From the NCBI GenBank assembly GCA_013376735.1, contig VINJ01000001.1:2170001-2234000 (forward strand): a stretch of DNA of 64,000 bases. The letters are read 5' to 3'. The position numbers were made by a program, and so were the translations under genes. Of this stretch, positions 26,254 through 35,752 are shown piece by piece. The notes under the pieces are model-generated. The model did not search any database. It was not told the DNA's origin and was given only the letters and a program-made list of their open reading frames with translations. Position 1 is the stretch's first letter. Each line of letters starts with the position of its first letter. Source of the DNA: a bacterium Scap17. Lineage in GTDB: Bacteria > Pseudomonadota > Gammaproteobacteria > Pseudomonadales > Halomonadaceae.

Positions 26254-27705
26254 ATGACGGACACTGCACGCATCTCGATGTTGTCGGCCACCTCGCCAAC
26301 CCTCTCGCCAACAAGGGCACCGACCAGCGCCAAGGACTCTTCCGAGGCGACTCGTTCGCGTGACGACGTCGGCTCGGCTTCCGCAGAGAGCGACTTCGAG
26401 GCACATCTTTCACGCGCCCAGCGCGAGGATCGCCAGCAGGACAGGCAAGCGATGCAGACGCAGGCGCAAGAGGCACAGCAACAGCGTATCGAGCGTCGCG
26501 AGGCGGCCGAAGACAAGCATGCGCAGCACCTCGAGCAGGCTCATGCAGCGTCGTCAGAGACATCGCCCACTCCGGACCCGGTCGCTTACGCCTTCCAGAA
26601 TGGCAACCTCCTGCCTGCCCAGCCCTCATCGGCAAACGGACAGCGATCAGCGCAGCCACTTGAGGCCTCACGACTGGATAGCAGCGTCGAGCGCGGCATC
26701 TCGCGCATGCAACAGCTGCAGCAACTCACGCAAGGTGGCCAAGGCGCTTCTGGCGGCGGCGATGCAGCATTGAACGCGACAACTGCCGCAACAATTGCCA
26801 CGACAGCGGGCAATACAGAGGGCAACACGGCGCTGCAAGGTGACTGGCTGGCCGCGCTGCGCAACCCAGCGGCGGCTGGACTGGACGGCGCGATTGCGGA
26901 TCAGTCACCCAGCAACAGGAGCTCCGCGACAGCGGCAGGCAGCCTGAGCACGGATGCGCCGTCCTCACTGACGGATGGCGCGCTAGGCCCGCTGACCGAG
27001 GAGGCCATTGAAGGCGTCACCGCCAAGGCCGACGGCGCCCTGCTTGATGCCAACGGCTCACGCGCCGGTGCCGATCAGTCCCAGCTCTCGGGTGCGTCAA
27101 CAGCTGGCGTGTCAGCCGGCGCATCGAGTTCGAGCGCTGCAGGCAGCGGTGCCATGCTCAATGGCACGGGCAATCCAGCGGTCAATGCAACAGGTATGGC
27201 ACCACAGGCTGGCACCTTGATTCCCGCAAGCGTCGGCACTCAGGCCTGGCAACAGGCACTCAGCGAGCAGGTGGTACGCATGCAGCTGAGCAAGTCGCCA
27301 CAGGCCGAGATCGCGCTCAATCCAGCCAATCTGGGCAAGCTGACCATTCGCCTCAACATTGGCGAACAGGGCACCAGTGCACACTTCGTCGCGAGCCAAC
27401 AACAGGTGCGCTCGGCGGTCGAGTCATCCCTGAGCGAGCTGCGTCAGGCGCTGGAATCTCGGGGGCACGAGCTGACGGCGATCAGCTTCAGTGCTCAGGA
27501 CGACACACCTGACAACACACCGGACGAGGCGGCGGACAACTCGGCCAATCAGGGTCAGTTCGCCCAGCACCTCGAGGATCAGCCGGCGAGTGATACCAGC
27601 ACAAGCGCTGACGCCATGGAGGGAAGTCTCGCCGCGGGAAATCTCACAAGCAATCTTGCAAGTGCAACCCAGGCAGCCTGGGGGCAGCGTGAATGGCAGG
27701 CATGA
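26254..27705 (+). CDS. fliK: Flagellar hook-length control protein FliK
   Basis: 483 residues. The first 340 are low-complexity and Ala/Ser/Gln/Thr-rich, as expected for the ruler part. The C-terminal substrate-switch domain is at about 345-430: EIALNPANLGKLTIRLNIGEQGTSAHFVASQQQVRSAVESSLSELRQALESRG. This is the Pfam Flg_hook pattern (L-P-x-L-G...V-R). It measures the hook and signals FlhB to change from hook to filament export. A second FliK-like gene is present at 55039. Confidence 0.94.
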   Translation: MTDTARISMLSATSPTLSPTRAPTSAKDSSEATRSRDDVGSASAESDFEAHLSRAQREDRQQDRQAMQTQAQEAQQQRIERREAAEDKHAQHLEQAHAASSETSPTPDPVAYAFQNGNLLPAQPSSANGQRSAQPLEASRLDSSVERGISRMQQLQQLTQGGQGASGGGDAALNATTAATIATTAGNTEGNTALQGDWLAALRNPAAAGLDGAIADQSPSNRSSATAAGSLSTDAPSSLTDGALGPLTEEAIEGVTAKADGALLDANGSRAGADQSQLSGASTAGVSAGASSSSAAGSGAMLNGTGNPAVNATGMAPQAGTLIPASVGTQAWQQALSEQVVRMQLSKSPQAEIALNPANLGKLTIRLNIGEQGTSAHFVASQQQVRSAVESSLSELRQALESRGHELTAISFSAQDDTPDNTPDEAADNSANQGQFAQHLEDQPASDTSTSADAMEGSLAAGNLTSNLASATQAAWGQREWQA

Positions 27706-27883
27706 CGGGCCTGGCGCTTGCCAGGTGCTTGTGTCAGCGGCTCCCGTCAGGTAGCTGTCAGATGAGCCCGCCTGGCGCGTCATCATTCAAGTAAGCGCTC
27801 GCACGTGGCGTTATTCCGCCGTTCGATAACCACGCCTTCGGTCATACTGGCCCCGCCACCGACTCCAGGGACACCGCACCACG

Positions 27884-28372
27884 ATGTCAACGATTATCAC
27901 CACCCCCGCCAGTCAGCGTCGCTCCTGGCTGCTGATCGGGGTCATCAGCCTGATGAGTGCCGTGATCGCGGCGCTAGTGGCCGTCTATTTCGCACTTCCG
28001 ATGCTCAGTGATCAGAAGGCCGCACAGGACGCCGAGCCGGAGGTCGTGGTCGTGCCACCGCCGGTCTTCATGCCGCTGGCGCCCTTCACGGTCAACCTGG
28101 AAAGCCCACGCGGCAATCGCCTGCTCTATATCGGCATCACGCTCAAGATGGCCGACCAGGACGTGGTAGCGCGTGTGGAAGAACTCAAACCCGAACTCAA
28201 GAGCCGTCTGCTGCTGTTGCTGTCGGGCCAGAGCCCGGATGAGCTGATCACCCAGGCCGGCAAGCAGACGCTGCAGAGCACCCTGACCGAGGCGCTTTCG
28301 CGCCCCTACAGTGAAGGCGGCCAGCCACTGGCCATCTCCGGCGTGCTGTACAACGACTTCATCGTGCAATAA
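27884..28372 (+). CDS. fliL: Flagellar basal body-associated protein FliL
   Basis: 162 residues with one N-terminal membrane anchor (about 12-38) and a periplasmic domain (FMPLAPFTVNLES and LLYIGITLKMADQDVVARVEEL). FliL surrounds the stator units and supports torque. A 178-base gap after fliK separates it from the fliF-K group, so it may head its own fliLMNOPQR unit. The next gene starts six bases after its stop. Confidence 0.93.
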   Translation: MSTIITTPASQRRSWLLIGVISLMSAVIAALVAVYFALPMLSDQKAAQDAEPEVVVVPPPVFMPLAPFTVNLESPRGNRLLYIGITLKMADQDVVARVEELKPELKSRLLLLLSGQSPDELITQAGKQTLQSTLTEALSRPYSEGGQPLAISGVLYNDFIVQ

Positions 28373-28378
28373 CTGGCC

Positions 28379-29395
28379 ATGGCTCAAGACGATCTGCTGT
28401 CACAGGACGAAATCGATGCTCTGCTCTCCGGCGTGAACGGTGACAGCGGTGCAACGGCTGACGCCTCGAGCACGCCCGGCGAAGCGCGCATTCGCCCCTT
28501 CGACCCGGCGAGCCAGCACCGCATCATCCGGGATCACCTGCATGCCCTGGATATCATCAACTCACGATTCAGTCGTCAGTTCCGCATGGGGCTATTCAAC
28601 CTGATCCGCCGCGGCGCCGATATCACCGCCGGGCCGGTGCAGTTCCTGAGCTACAACGAATTTTCTCGCAACGTGCCGGCGCCGACCAACATCAACCTGT
28701 TCACCATGAAGCCGCTGCGCGGCACCTCGATGCTGGTGTTTCCGCCCAGTCTCGTGTTCATGGTGGTAGACAGCCTGTTCGGCGGTGACGGCCGCTTCGT
28801 GACCAAGTCAGAGGGCCGCGAATTCACGCGCACCGAACAACGCGTCATCCAGCGCCTGATGCAGCTGGCCTTGAATGCCTACCGCGACGCCTGGTCGGCG
28901 GTCTACGCCGTGGAAACCGACTATCTACGCAGCGAGATGCAAGTCAAGTTCGCCAATATCACCAGCTCTCCCAACGAGATCGTGGTGTGCACCAGCTTCC
29001 ATCTGGAGGTCGGCAATCACAGTAGCGACTTCCAGATCTGCCTGCCCTACTCGATGATCGAGCCGCACCGCGAGCTGCTCTCGAGCCCGCTGCAGGAAAC
29101 CAGCGCCGAGGGTGACAGCCGTTGGGGCGAGCGCCTGCGCAAGGAAGTGCGCGCCACCGATGTCGAGCTGCACGCCGACTTTGCCAGCATCACCACCACG
29201 CTGGGCGCGCTGGCCGAACTTGCCGTGGGCGATGTGCTGCCCATCGAGAAGCCCGAGCGCGTCAACGCCTACGTCAACAATGTGCCGGTTCTCGAAGCCG
29301 GTTTCGGTCGCGCCAATCGCCACCGCGCCCTGCGCGTGACCCGCATCATCAATCATCCGATCAACACTGCCAGCGAGGACAGCGGCGATGAGTGA
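28379..29395 (+). CDS. fliM: Flagellar motor switch protein FliM
   Basis: 338 residues. The N-terminal DDLLSQDEIDALLSGV is the phospho-CheY binding motif. The middle domain follows (SRQFRMGLFNLIRRGADITAGPVQFLSYNEF), and the C-terminal SpoA domain resembles FliN (VELHADFASITTTLGALAELAVGDVLPIE). It forms the wall of the C-ring. CheY binding implies a chemotaxis system elsewhere in the genome, since none is in this window. It overlaps fliN by 8 bases. Confidence 0.97.
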   Translation: MAQDDLLSQDEIDALLSGVNGDSGATADASSTPGEARIRPFDPASQHRIIRDHLHALDIINSRFSRQFRMGLFNLIRRGADITAGPVQFLSYNEFSRNVPAPTNINLFTMKPLRGTSMLVFPPSLVFMVVDSLFGGDGRFVTKSEGREFTRTEQRVIQRLMQLALNAYRDAWSAVYAVETDYLRSEMQVKFANITSSPNEIVVCTSFHLEVGNHSSDFQICLPYSMIEPHRELLSSPLQETSAEGDSRWGERLRKEVRATDVELHADFASITTTLGALAELAVGDVLPIEKPERVNAYVNNVPVLEAGFGRANRHRALRVTRIINHPINTASEDSGDE

Positions 29396-29858
29396 GCCCA
29401 ATTCGCCAGACGCGCCCGCGCCCAAGGCCACCCCGAATTCCCCGACATCCGGTACTGACGACCCCTGGGCCGATGCGATGACCGAGCAGATGGGCGACGA
29501 GTGGGCCAAGGCGCTGGAAGAACAGCAGAGCGAGGCTGCCCCGCAGGGCGGCGACATCTTCGAGCCCCTCGATGGCAGCGGTGGCGGCGCACGCCCGCGC
29601 GAGCTGGACATGATCATGGACATCCCGGTCAAGATGACCGTGGAGCTGGGGCGCACGCGCCTGACCATCAAGCAGCTGCTGGAGCTGTCGCAGGGCTCGG
29701 TGATCGAACTGGATGGCCTGGCCGGTGAGCCGATGGACATCCTGATCAACGGCTACCTGATCGCCCAGGGCGAGGTGGTCGTGGTCGAGGACAAGTACGG
29801 TATCCGCATCACGGAAATCATCACCCCCAATGAGCGGGTTCAGAAGCTCAACCGCTAA
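29388..29858 (+). CDS. fliN: Flagellar motor switch protein FliN
   Basis: 156 residues. An acidic N-terminal half is followed by the SpoA domain (DIPVKMTVELGRTRLTIKQLLELSQGSVIELDGLAGEPMDILINGYLIAQGEVVVVEDKYGIRITEI), which is close to E. coli FliN. FliN forms the base of the C-ring and docks FliH. Confidence 0.97.
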   Translation: MSEPNSPDAPAPKATPNSPTSGTDDPWADAMTEQMGDEWAKALEEQQSEAAPQGGDIFEPLDGSGGGARPRELDMIMDIPVKMTVELGRTRLTIKQLLELSQGSVIELDGLAGEPMDILINGYLIAQGEVVVVEDKYGIRITEIITPNERVQKLNR

Positions 29859-29871
29859 GGCTGTTCATGTC

Positions 29872-30513
29872 ATGACCTCCGATGCCCCTGACGGCGCGAT
29901 CCTGCTGCCGGATACTGAGACGGCGCCCTACAGTGCTGCCAGCACCATTACCAGCGCCAGCACCCAGGCGCCGTCACCGGCCTTTCTCAGTAGCGACGCA
30001 AACCTGACTGCCGACACAGGACACAGCTCACCGCTGGGCGCGGCCAGCCTGGTCAATACCGGGCTGGCACTTGCCGGCGTGATCGGCGTGATCCTGCTGC
30101 TGGCCTGGCTGATGAAGACGCTCGGGGGTGCCCAGACACTGCGCGGCAATCGCATTGCCCTGCGCCCGCTGGCGCGGTTGGCGCTGGGTCACAAGCAGAG
30201 CCTGGTGGTGGTAGCGGTGGGCAACCAGCAATTGCTGCTGGGCGTCGGGCCGGCGGGTATCACCTCCCTCGGTGAGCTGACGGCCGAGAATGGCGGCCTG
30301 GTGCCCGCAGACGCTGGCAGCACTCCGAACGACGCATCGCTGGCCTCGCCTGCCTCCCCAACCGGCGGGAGCGGTGCCGCGGCAGGCTTTGCCGAGCTGT
30401 TGCGCGACCGACTCGCCAGACGCTCGCCGACTGCTACATCCGCCACGATGCCCTCTGATGTGACGCAAACGACTACCCCAGACAAGACAGATGACGCGGA
30501 GCCTCGCTCATGA
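29872..30513 (+). CDS. fliO: Flagellar biosynthesis protein FliO
   Basis: Start chosen at 29872 (MTSDAPDGAIL), in the gap after fliN; an upstream in-frame start would overlap fliN by 29 bases. The 213-residue protein has one membrane helix (ALAGVIGVILLLAWLMKTLGG) followed by the FliO domain (IALRPLARLALGHKQSLVVVAVGNQQLLLGVGPAGITSLGEL). It assists FliP assembly into the export gate. The C-terminal 70 residues are low-complexity. Confidence 0.88.
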   Translation: MTSDAPDGAILLPDTETAPYSAASTITSASTQAPSPAFLSSDANLTADTGHSSPLGAASLVNTGLALAGVIGVILLLAWLMKTLGGAQTLRGNRIALRPLARLALGHKQSLVVVAVGNQQLLLGVGPAGITSLGELTAENGGLVPADAGSTPNDASLASPASPTGGSGAAAGFAELLRDRLARRSPTATSATMPSDVTQTTTPDKTDDAEPRS

Positions 30514-31310
30514 CGGGGCTGGTGAGGTTGTCGCCGGGCTTGAAGAATGCAGGAAGGCTGAAGACAAGAGAGCTGCTGACAGGACTCCTGATCGTATTGT
30601 CGGCATGTCTGCTGACCAGCCAGGCGGCGCACGCCGATGTACTCAACGGCCTGACCAGCCAGCCACTGCCGGACGGCGGCGAGTCCTGGTCGCTGAATAT
30701 CCAGACGCTGATCCTGCTCAGTGGCCTCGCCCTGCTGCCGGCGGCCTTGCTGATGATGAGCGCCTTTACCCGCATCATCATCGTGCTCGGCCTGCTGCGC
30801 ACCGCGCTGGGTACCGCGTCTGCGCCGCCCAATCAGGTACTGGTCGGCATCGCGCTGTTTCTAACTTTCTTCGTGATGTCGCCGGTGCTGGAACGTATCT
30901 ACGACGAGGCCTGGCAACCCTATGACAGCCAGGCCATCAGCCTGCAGGAAGCCATCGAACGCGGCGGCGATCCGCTGCGCGAATTCATGCTCGGTCAGGT
31001 GCGTGAGCCGGATATCGCCCTGTTCGCTCGCCTGGCCAAGGTCGAGGAAATCCAGACCCCGCAGGACGTGCCGTGGCGGGTGCTGCTGCCGGCCTTCGTC
31101 ACCAGCGAGCTGAAGACGGCCTTCCAGATCGGCTTCAGTCTGTTCGTGCCCTTCCTGATCATCGACCTGGTGGTGGCGAGTGTGCTGATGGCGCTGGGGA
31201 TGATGATGGTGCCACCCGCCACCATCTCGCTGCCCTTCAAGTTGATGCTGTTCGTGATGGTCGATGGCTGGCAGCTGCTGCTGGGGTCGCTGGCCGAGAG
31301 CTTCTACTGA
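30510..31310 (+). CDS. fliP: Flagellar export gate protein FliP
   Basis: 266 residues. An N-terminal signal peptide (LLTGLLIVLSACLLTSQAAHA), then the four-helix FliP core with conserved LLMMSAFTRIIIVLGLLRTALGT, NQVLVGIALFLTFFVM, VLLPAFVTSELKTAFQIGF and GMMMVPPATISLPFKLMLFV. FliP5FliQ4FliR1 forms the export pore. It overlaps fliO by four bases (ATGA). Confidence 0.97.
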   Translation: MTGLVRLSPGLKNAGRLKTRELLTGLLIVLSACLLTSQAAHADVLNGLTSQPLPDGGESWSLNIQTLILLSGLALLPAALLMMSAFTRIIIVLGLLRTALGTASAPPNQVLVGIALFLTFFVMSPVLERIYDEAWQPYDSQAISLQEAIERGGDPLREFMLGQVREPDIALFARLAKVEEIQTPQDVPWRVLLPAFVTSELKTAFQIGFSLFVPFLIIDLVVASVLMALGMMMVPPATISLPFKLMLFVMVDGWQLLLGSLAESFY

Positions 31311-31325
31311 AAGATCATCTACTGA
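31303..31325. repeat. 15-bp-period duplication across the fliP stop codon
   Basis: TCTACTGA, containing the fliP stop codon, occurs at 31303 and again at 31318, exactly 15 bases apart. Confidence 0.55.
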
Positions 31326-31429
31326 GCCAGCCCCTGGCATCACGCAGGCGCCGAGCTTTCTCATCGTGACGCGCAACCGTGCACTGCCAGCCTCGACACC
31401 TCCCATCTGCCCATCGAGAACGCTCCGCC

Positions 31430-31699
31430 ATGACACCTGAAGTCATCACCAGCCTGGCCTCGCATGCCATGTACATCACCCTGTTGGTGGCAAGCCCGCT
31501 GCTGGCCAGCGCCCTGTTCATCGGCCTGATCGTCAGCCTGTTCCAGGCCGCGACCCAGATCAACGAGATGACCCTGTCCTTCATCCCCAAAATTCTCGGC
31601 GTGTTCGGCACCCTGGTACTGGCCGGCCCCTGGTTGCTGGAGACGCTGATGGACTTCACGCGCAGCGTCTTCACCGGCTTCCCGCACCTGATCGGATGA
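31430..31699 (+). CDS. fliQ: Flagellar export gate protein FliQ
   Basis: 89 residues, the normal FliQ length, starting MTPEVITSLASHAMYITLLVASPLL with two membrane helices and the signature GLIVSLFQAATQINEMTLSFIPKI. Part of the FliPQR pore. A 119-base gap separates it from fliP; it holds only a short duplication near the fliP stop. Confidence 0.96.
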   Translation: MTPEVITSLASHAMYITLLVASPLLASALFIGLIVSLFQAATQINEMTLSFIPKILGVFGTLVLAGPWLLETLMDFTRSVFTGFPHLIG

Positions 31700-31759
31700 G
31701 CGACACCTGCATGAGCATCGGCAACTGGCTCGACGCAAGCCCGGCGGGAGGACATCTCC

Positions 31760-32557
31760 TTGCCGAATGATCTGCTGTCCCCCGAGCACCTCCAGGCCCT
31801 GCTGCTGAGCGTGATGTGGCCCTTCGCGCGCCTGTCCGGTTTCATGATCAGCGCGCCGCTGTTCGGTCACCGCAGCCTGCCCACACCGGTGCGCCTGTTG
31901 ATGGCCTTTGGCCTGGCGCTGATCATCGCGCCACTGGTCGAGAGCCCACCCCCGGTGGATGTGCTCGGCCCGGCCGCCGTCTGGCAGCTGGCATTGCAGA
32001 TGGGCGTCGGCCTGGCACTGGGTCTGGTGATGCGCATCACCTTCGCCATCGTCGAGGCGGCCGGAGAATTCATCGGCTTGCAGATGGGGTTGGCCTTCGC
32101 CAGCTTCTTCTCGGCTGACACCGGCACCAATACCCAGGTGCTGTCGCGCCTGCTGGGCATGCTCGCCATGCTGCTGTTTCTGGCCTTCAATGGCCATCTG
32201 CTGGTACTGGAAATCCTGGTCACCCACTTCCACGAGATTCCCCTCGACCTGCGCCGCATGGGGCCCGTCGGGCTCGAGAATCTGTTGCTGTGGAGCGCCA
32301 GCCTGTTCAGCGCCGGCCTGCTGCTGGCCCTGCCGCTGGTGGCCTCGCTGCTGGCGATCAACCTCGCGATGGGCGTACTCAACCGCTCGGCACCGCAGCT
32401 GTCGGTGTTCTCGATCGGCTTCCCGCTGACCCTGCTGCTGGGCATCGCGATGCTGTGGCTGATGATGCCGGGCATGACGGACTGGCTGTCGCTGCTGTTC
32501 CGTCAGGCGCTGGGCGCCTTCCAGGCCGTACATGAAGGCCTGGGCACGATGCCATGA
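31760..32557 (+). CDS. fliR: Flagellar export gate protein FliR
   Basis: 265 residues with six or seven membrane segments and FliR motifs (RLSGFMISAPLFGHRSLPTPVRLLMAFGLALII and EAAGEFIGLQMGLAFASFF). It starts with TTG at 31760: a strong GGGAGGA ribosome site lies seven bases upstream, and the reading frame from there (MPNDLLSPEHLQALLLSVMWPFARLSG) gives the usual N-terminus. Single FliR completes the FliP5Q4R1 pore. Last gene of the fliL-R group. Confidence 0.95.
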   Translation: MPNDLLSPEHLQALLLSVMWPFARLSGFMISAPLFGHRSLPTPVRLLMAFGLALIIAPLVESPPPVDVLGPAAVWQLALQMGVGLALGLVMRITFAIVEAAGEFIGLQMGLAFASFFSADTGTNTQVLSRLLGMLAMLLFLAFNGHLLVLEILVTHFHEIPLDLRRMGPVGLENLLLWSASLFSAGLLLALPLVASLLAINLAMGVLNRSAPQLSVFSIGFPLTLLLGIAMLWLMMPGMTDWLSLLFRQALGAFQAVHEGLGTMP

Positions 32558-32569
32558 CATGCAAGCAAG

Positions 32570-32599
32570 GATCTGAAAAGCAAAGATCTGAAAAGCAAA
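32570..32599. repeat. 15-bp perfect tandem repeat after fliR
   Basis: GATCTGAAAAGCAAA occurs twice with no gap, 13 bases after the fliR stop codon and before the shared fliR/flgL terminator. Confidence 0.85.
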
Positions 32600-32613
32600 G
32601 ACCAGAACGCAAG

Positions 32614-32661
32614 AGCCGCACCGGATGCCATCGCGAGAGCGAGTATCCAGTGCGGCTTTTT
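32614..32661. terminator. Terminator between convergent fliR and flgL
   Basis: The AGCCGCAC...GTGCGGCT stem is extended by GGAT/ATCC after a mismatch; it has a large loop and is followed by a T tract on the + strand. Confidence 0.8.
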
Positions 32662-32692
32662 CATCATTCCTCGAACGGGGTCACGTCATCAC

Positions 32693-33952
32693 TCAGCGCA
32701 GATAGTCGAACAGCGACATGCCCGCGATATCCGAGAACGCCTGCTGTGAGGCCTGCAGCCCCACCTGGGTCAGCGAGTAGTCGGAGATCGCCTCGTTGTA
32801 ATCCAGATCGATCAGGTCCGAGCGGGTCGAGGCATAGTTGAGCTCACGGTCATCCCCGATGATATCCAGTGAATCCAGCTCGTTGAGCTTGGTGCCGACA
32901 TCGGCACGCACCGTCAGCACATTGTCGAGACTGTTGCTGAACTGGCGACTGGCGGTCGAGATGGCGTTGTTGAAGGCGGTCTGATCGGCCTCACTCTCGA
33001 TCGGCGTGCTCAGCGCGCTGATCAGGCCATCCAGATTGGCGAACAGATCGGCGCTGGCCTCACCCTCCTCGACCACCAGCTGCGTTGCCTTGCCGGAGGC
33101 CTGGGCCTCAGACACCTGCTGCTCATCACCGGACAGCGTCATCGACAGGCCATTGAACGCAAGGGTCATGCCATCGCTGAACGCCACAGGCGATGGCAGC
33201 GGATTGCCTTCGGCATCCAGGATCGGGAGATCATTGCCTTCGGCATCGGTGCCACTGATCGTGACACCGGCGGCATCGATGCTGATGCTATAGCCCGCGC
33301 CATCAACCCGCGCCGAGACGTCGACGACGTCCGGCCCCTTGAAGGTGATCGGCAGTGACGACTCGCTTTCGCTGGTCTGGCGGGCCAGCTGCTGATTGCC
33401 GGATGCCACGCCGCCAAAGATCTGGCTGCCGGTATGATTGACCTCCATCAGGCGCGAGCTGTCGACGCGTTGCTGGCGCTGCTGATCATCGCCGCGATAG
33501 CTGCCATCCTCGCCAAAGGGCGCCGTATCACCGCTCATGCCGCCGAACAGATAGTTGCCGTTGCCGTCGGTGCTGTTGGCCAGTCCCAGCAGCACTTCGC
33601 GGCTGCCTTCAAGCTCGGTGGCCAGCGCATCACGGTCACTGTCACTGAGGGTGCCGTTGCCCGCCTGCACGATCAGGCTCTGGACTCGCGTGATGGTGTC
33701 GGTGACCTGATTGAGCGCGCTTTCCTCGATGGAGAGGTTGTTGCGCGCCGTGGTGCGGCTGTCACTGAACTGCTCATTGACGGCCTGGGACTGCGAGATC
33801 GTCACCGCCTGGCTGGCCGCACTCGGGTCATCCGAGGGATTGACCACGCGCTTGCCGGTGGCCAGCTGCTCGGACACCTTGGAGAACGCCGCCTGCTGAT
33901 CCAGCATCGAGGTGACGCCCTGGGCATAGAGGGTTTGGGTACTGATGCGCAT
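32693..33952 (-). CDS. flgL: Flagellar hook-filament junction protein FlgL
   Basis: Start chosen at ATG 33952 (MRISTQTLYAQGVTSML); a GTG one codon earlier is possible. 419 residues, longer than E. coli FlgL (317), with the extra length in the middle, exposed domain. Conserved ends: SDDPSAASQAVTISQSQAVNEQF at the N-side and ALDNVLTVRADVGTKLNEL-like plus LDYNEAISDYSLTQVGLQASQQAFSDI at the C-side. It joins hook to filament with FlgK. Lies eight bases after flgK under the same FliA promoter. Confidence 0.95.
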   Translation of the reverse strand: MRISTQTLYAQGVTSMLDQQAAFSKVSEQLATGKRVVNPSDDPSAASQAVTISQSQAVNEQFSDSRTTARNNLSIEESALNQVTDTITRVQSLIVQAGNGTLSDSDRDALATELEGSREVLLGLANSTDGNGNYLFGGMSGDTAPFGEDGSYRGDDQQRQQRVDSSRLMEVNHTGSQIFGGVASGNQQLARQTSESESSLPITFKGPDVVDVSARVDGAGYSISIDAAGVTISGTDAEGNDLPILDAEGNPLPSPVAFSDGMTLAFNGLSMTLSGDEQQVSEAQASGKATQLVVEEGEASADLFANLDGLISALSTPIESEADQTAFNNAISTASRQFSNSLDNVLTVRADVGTKLNELDSLDIIGDDRELNYASTRSDLIDLDYNEAISDYSLTQVGLQASQQAFSDIAGMSLFDYLR

Positions 33953-33962
33953 CACGGCCTCG

Positions 33963-35594
33963 TTAGCGGATGTTCAGAATGGTATCCAGCACCGTCGACG
34001 CGGTCTGGATGACCTGGGCGTTGGCCTGGTAATACTGCTGATAACGGATCAGGTCCGCGGCCTCTTCATCCAGATTGACCCCCGAGATCGACTGGTCTGC
34101 CGCCGACAGCTGCTCGGTCAGGCCCTGCTGAGCCTCCAGGTTGACCTGCACCTGACGGGTCTGGTTGCCGACCTGGCTGACCAGTGACGCGTAGTGATCA
34201 TTGAAGCTGCCGGCGCTGCCCAGGGCGTCGCTGCTCTGCAGTGACTGCAGGGCGAGAATGTTGCGGTTGTCGAGACTGGCATCGCTTGAGCCCGCGGCGA
34301 TCTCGGCGCCCTCGTCGATCGCGACCCCGAAGGTATCGGCGATATTGCGCGTCGGCTGGATGGTGAAGCTGTCACCGTCCGCCATGCCGGTGGCGGTGAA
34401 CACCAGGCCATCCTGGCGCATCACGCCTTCGCTGTCCGGGGTCAGGGTCTGCACGGCGCCGCTGCTGAGGTTTTCCAGCTGGTAGGTGCCGCCGCCAAGG
34501 CTCAGGCGGTAGTCATCGCCGGTCAGCGCGACGCTGTAGAAGTCGTCACCGTCCTGCTGGGTGGCGGGGGCGAATGTCACCTCAAGGTCCGCTCCGGCGG
34601 CGTTGCCGCTGGCCGGCTGCACTTCCGGATCACCGAGGGTGAAGAAGTCGCCCCCCGTGTTGCCATTGGCGTCGACACCGTCGGCGTGCTGGGCATTGAA
34701 GGTCAACGTCAGACCCGCGGCCAGCTGGCCGAGCTGATTCTGGGTCGGCTCGAGGCTGTCGGCTCGGAAGCTCAACAGCCCGCCCAGGGTGCCGCCTTCG
34801 AGCTGCCCCTCATCGATGGCGCTGGTCACGCCCGGCGCCACGCTGTAGGTGACCACCGAACGGCTCAGGTCCTGCGGGTCTGGCTCCACGGCCAGTTCAT
34901 GATTGCTGCTGCCGTTGACCAGCAGCTGGCCATTGCCGAGGCTGACGCTCAGCCGGCCATCCTGATCCTGCACCTCGACGCCGACCAGCGTCTGCAGGTC
35001 GGTCACCGCCTGATCGCGCTGGTCCAGCAGGCCCAGTGGCTCTTCGCCGGTACGCGCACGCGTCAGGGAAATCTGCTCGTTGAGCGAGGCGATCTGGCTG
35101 GTGGCAGTGTTGATGTCGCCGACCACATCGCCGAGCCGTGAATTGACCGCAGAGTCCATGTCATCCAGATAGGCGGAGAAGGCATTGAACTGCCCGGCCA
35201 GGCTCTCGGCGCTGCCCAGCAGGCTCTCGCGCGCCGCCGGATCACTCGGCTGACTGGCCACGCCTTCGATGGCGCCAAAGAACTCCTGCATCAAGGGCGC
35301 CAGGCCCGCCTCGTCATCGGCGAGCAGATTGTCGATCTGACTGATGTTGGCTTCGTGGGTCTCAAGCGCCGTGCTGGCGCTCATGGCGCTGTCCAGCTGC
35401 GCCGAGAGATAGCTGTCGGTCTGACGACTGATCGACGCCACGCTGACACCACCACCACTGCTGCCACTCAGTTCGACCGTTTCACGGCTATAGCCCGGCG
35501 TGTAGACGTTGGCGATGTTGTTGCTGTTGGTGGCAAGCGCCGTCTGGGCGGCTTGCAGACCACTGACACCGATACTCAACATGCTGCTGGCCAT
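33963..35594 (-). CDS. flgK: Flagellar hook-associated protein FlgK (HAP1)
   Basis: 543 residues, typical size. The N-terminus MLSIGVSGLQAAQTALATNSNNIANVYTPGYSRE is the rod/hook-family motif, and the C-terminus GVNLDEEAADLIRYQQYYQANAQVIQTASTVLDTIL is the matching helix. It forms the first HAP layer between hook and filament. Transcribed with flgL from a FliA promoter placed between flgJ and flgK. Confidence 0.97.
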   Translation of the reverse strand: MASSMLSIGVSGLQAAQTALATNSNNIANVYTPGYSRETVELSGSSGGGVSVASISRQTDSYLSAQLDSAMSASTALETHEANISQIDNLLADDEAGLAPLMQEFFGAIEGVASQPSDPAARESLLGSAESLAGQFNAFSAYLDDMDSAVNSRLGDVVGDINTATSQIASLNEQISLTRARTGEEPLGLLDQRDQAVTDLQTLVGVEVQDQDGRLSVSLGNGQLLVNGSSNHELAVEPDPQDLSRSVVTYSVAPGVTSAIDEGQLEGGTLGGLLSFRADSLEPTQNQLGQLAAGLTLTFNAQHADGVDANGNTGGDFFTLGDPEVQPASGNAAGADLEVTFAPATQQDGDDFYSVALTGDDYRLSLGGGTYQLENLSSGAVQTLTPDSEGVMRQDGLVFTATGMADGDSFTIQPTRNIADTFGVAIDEGAEIAAGSSDASLDNRNILALQSLQSSDALGSAGSFNDHYASLVSQVGNQTRQVQVNLEAQQGLTEQLSAADQSISGVNLDEEAADLIRYQQYYQANAQVIQTASTVLDTILNIR

Positions 35595-35667
35595 GGCGTT
35601 TACCTGAAAGGAACAATGGGAAAAGGGAGAAGGTGAATGACGCCATACCGGCGTACGGATGCTGTGA

Positions 35668-35694
35668 TTATCGGCGCGTCAGACGCCAACTTGA
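35668..35694 (-). promoter_or_regulatory. FliA promoter of flgKL
   Basis: On the minus strand: TCAAGTTG, 11 bases, GCCGATAA. The -10 box is a perfect match; the -35 box has TCAA instead of TAAA. It lies 74 bases upstream of flgK, in the gap after flgJ. Confidence 0.9.
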
Positions 35695-35752
35695 TGCCGC
35701 AGGCAGCAATAGTTGCCAGCGATTCATCAACAGTGAATCGTCATAAGCGGCG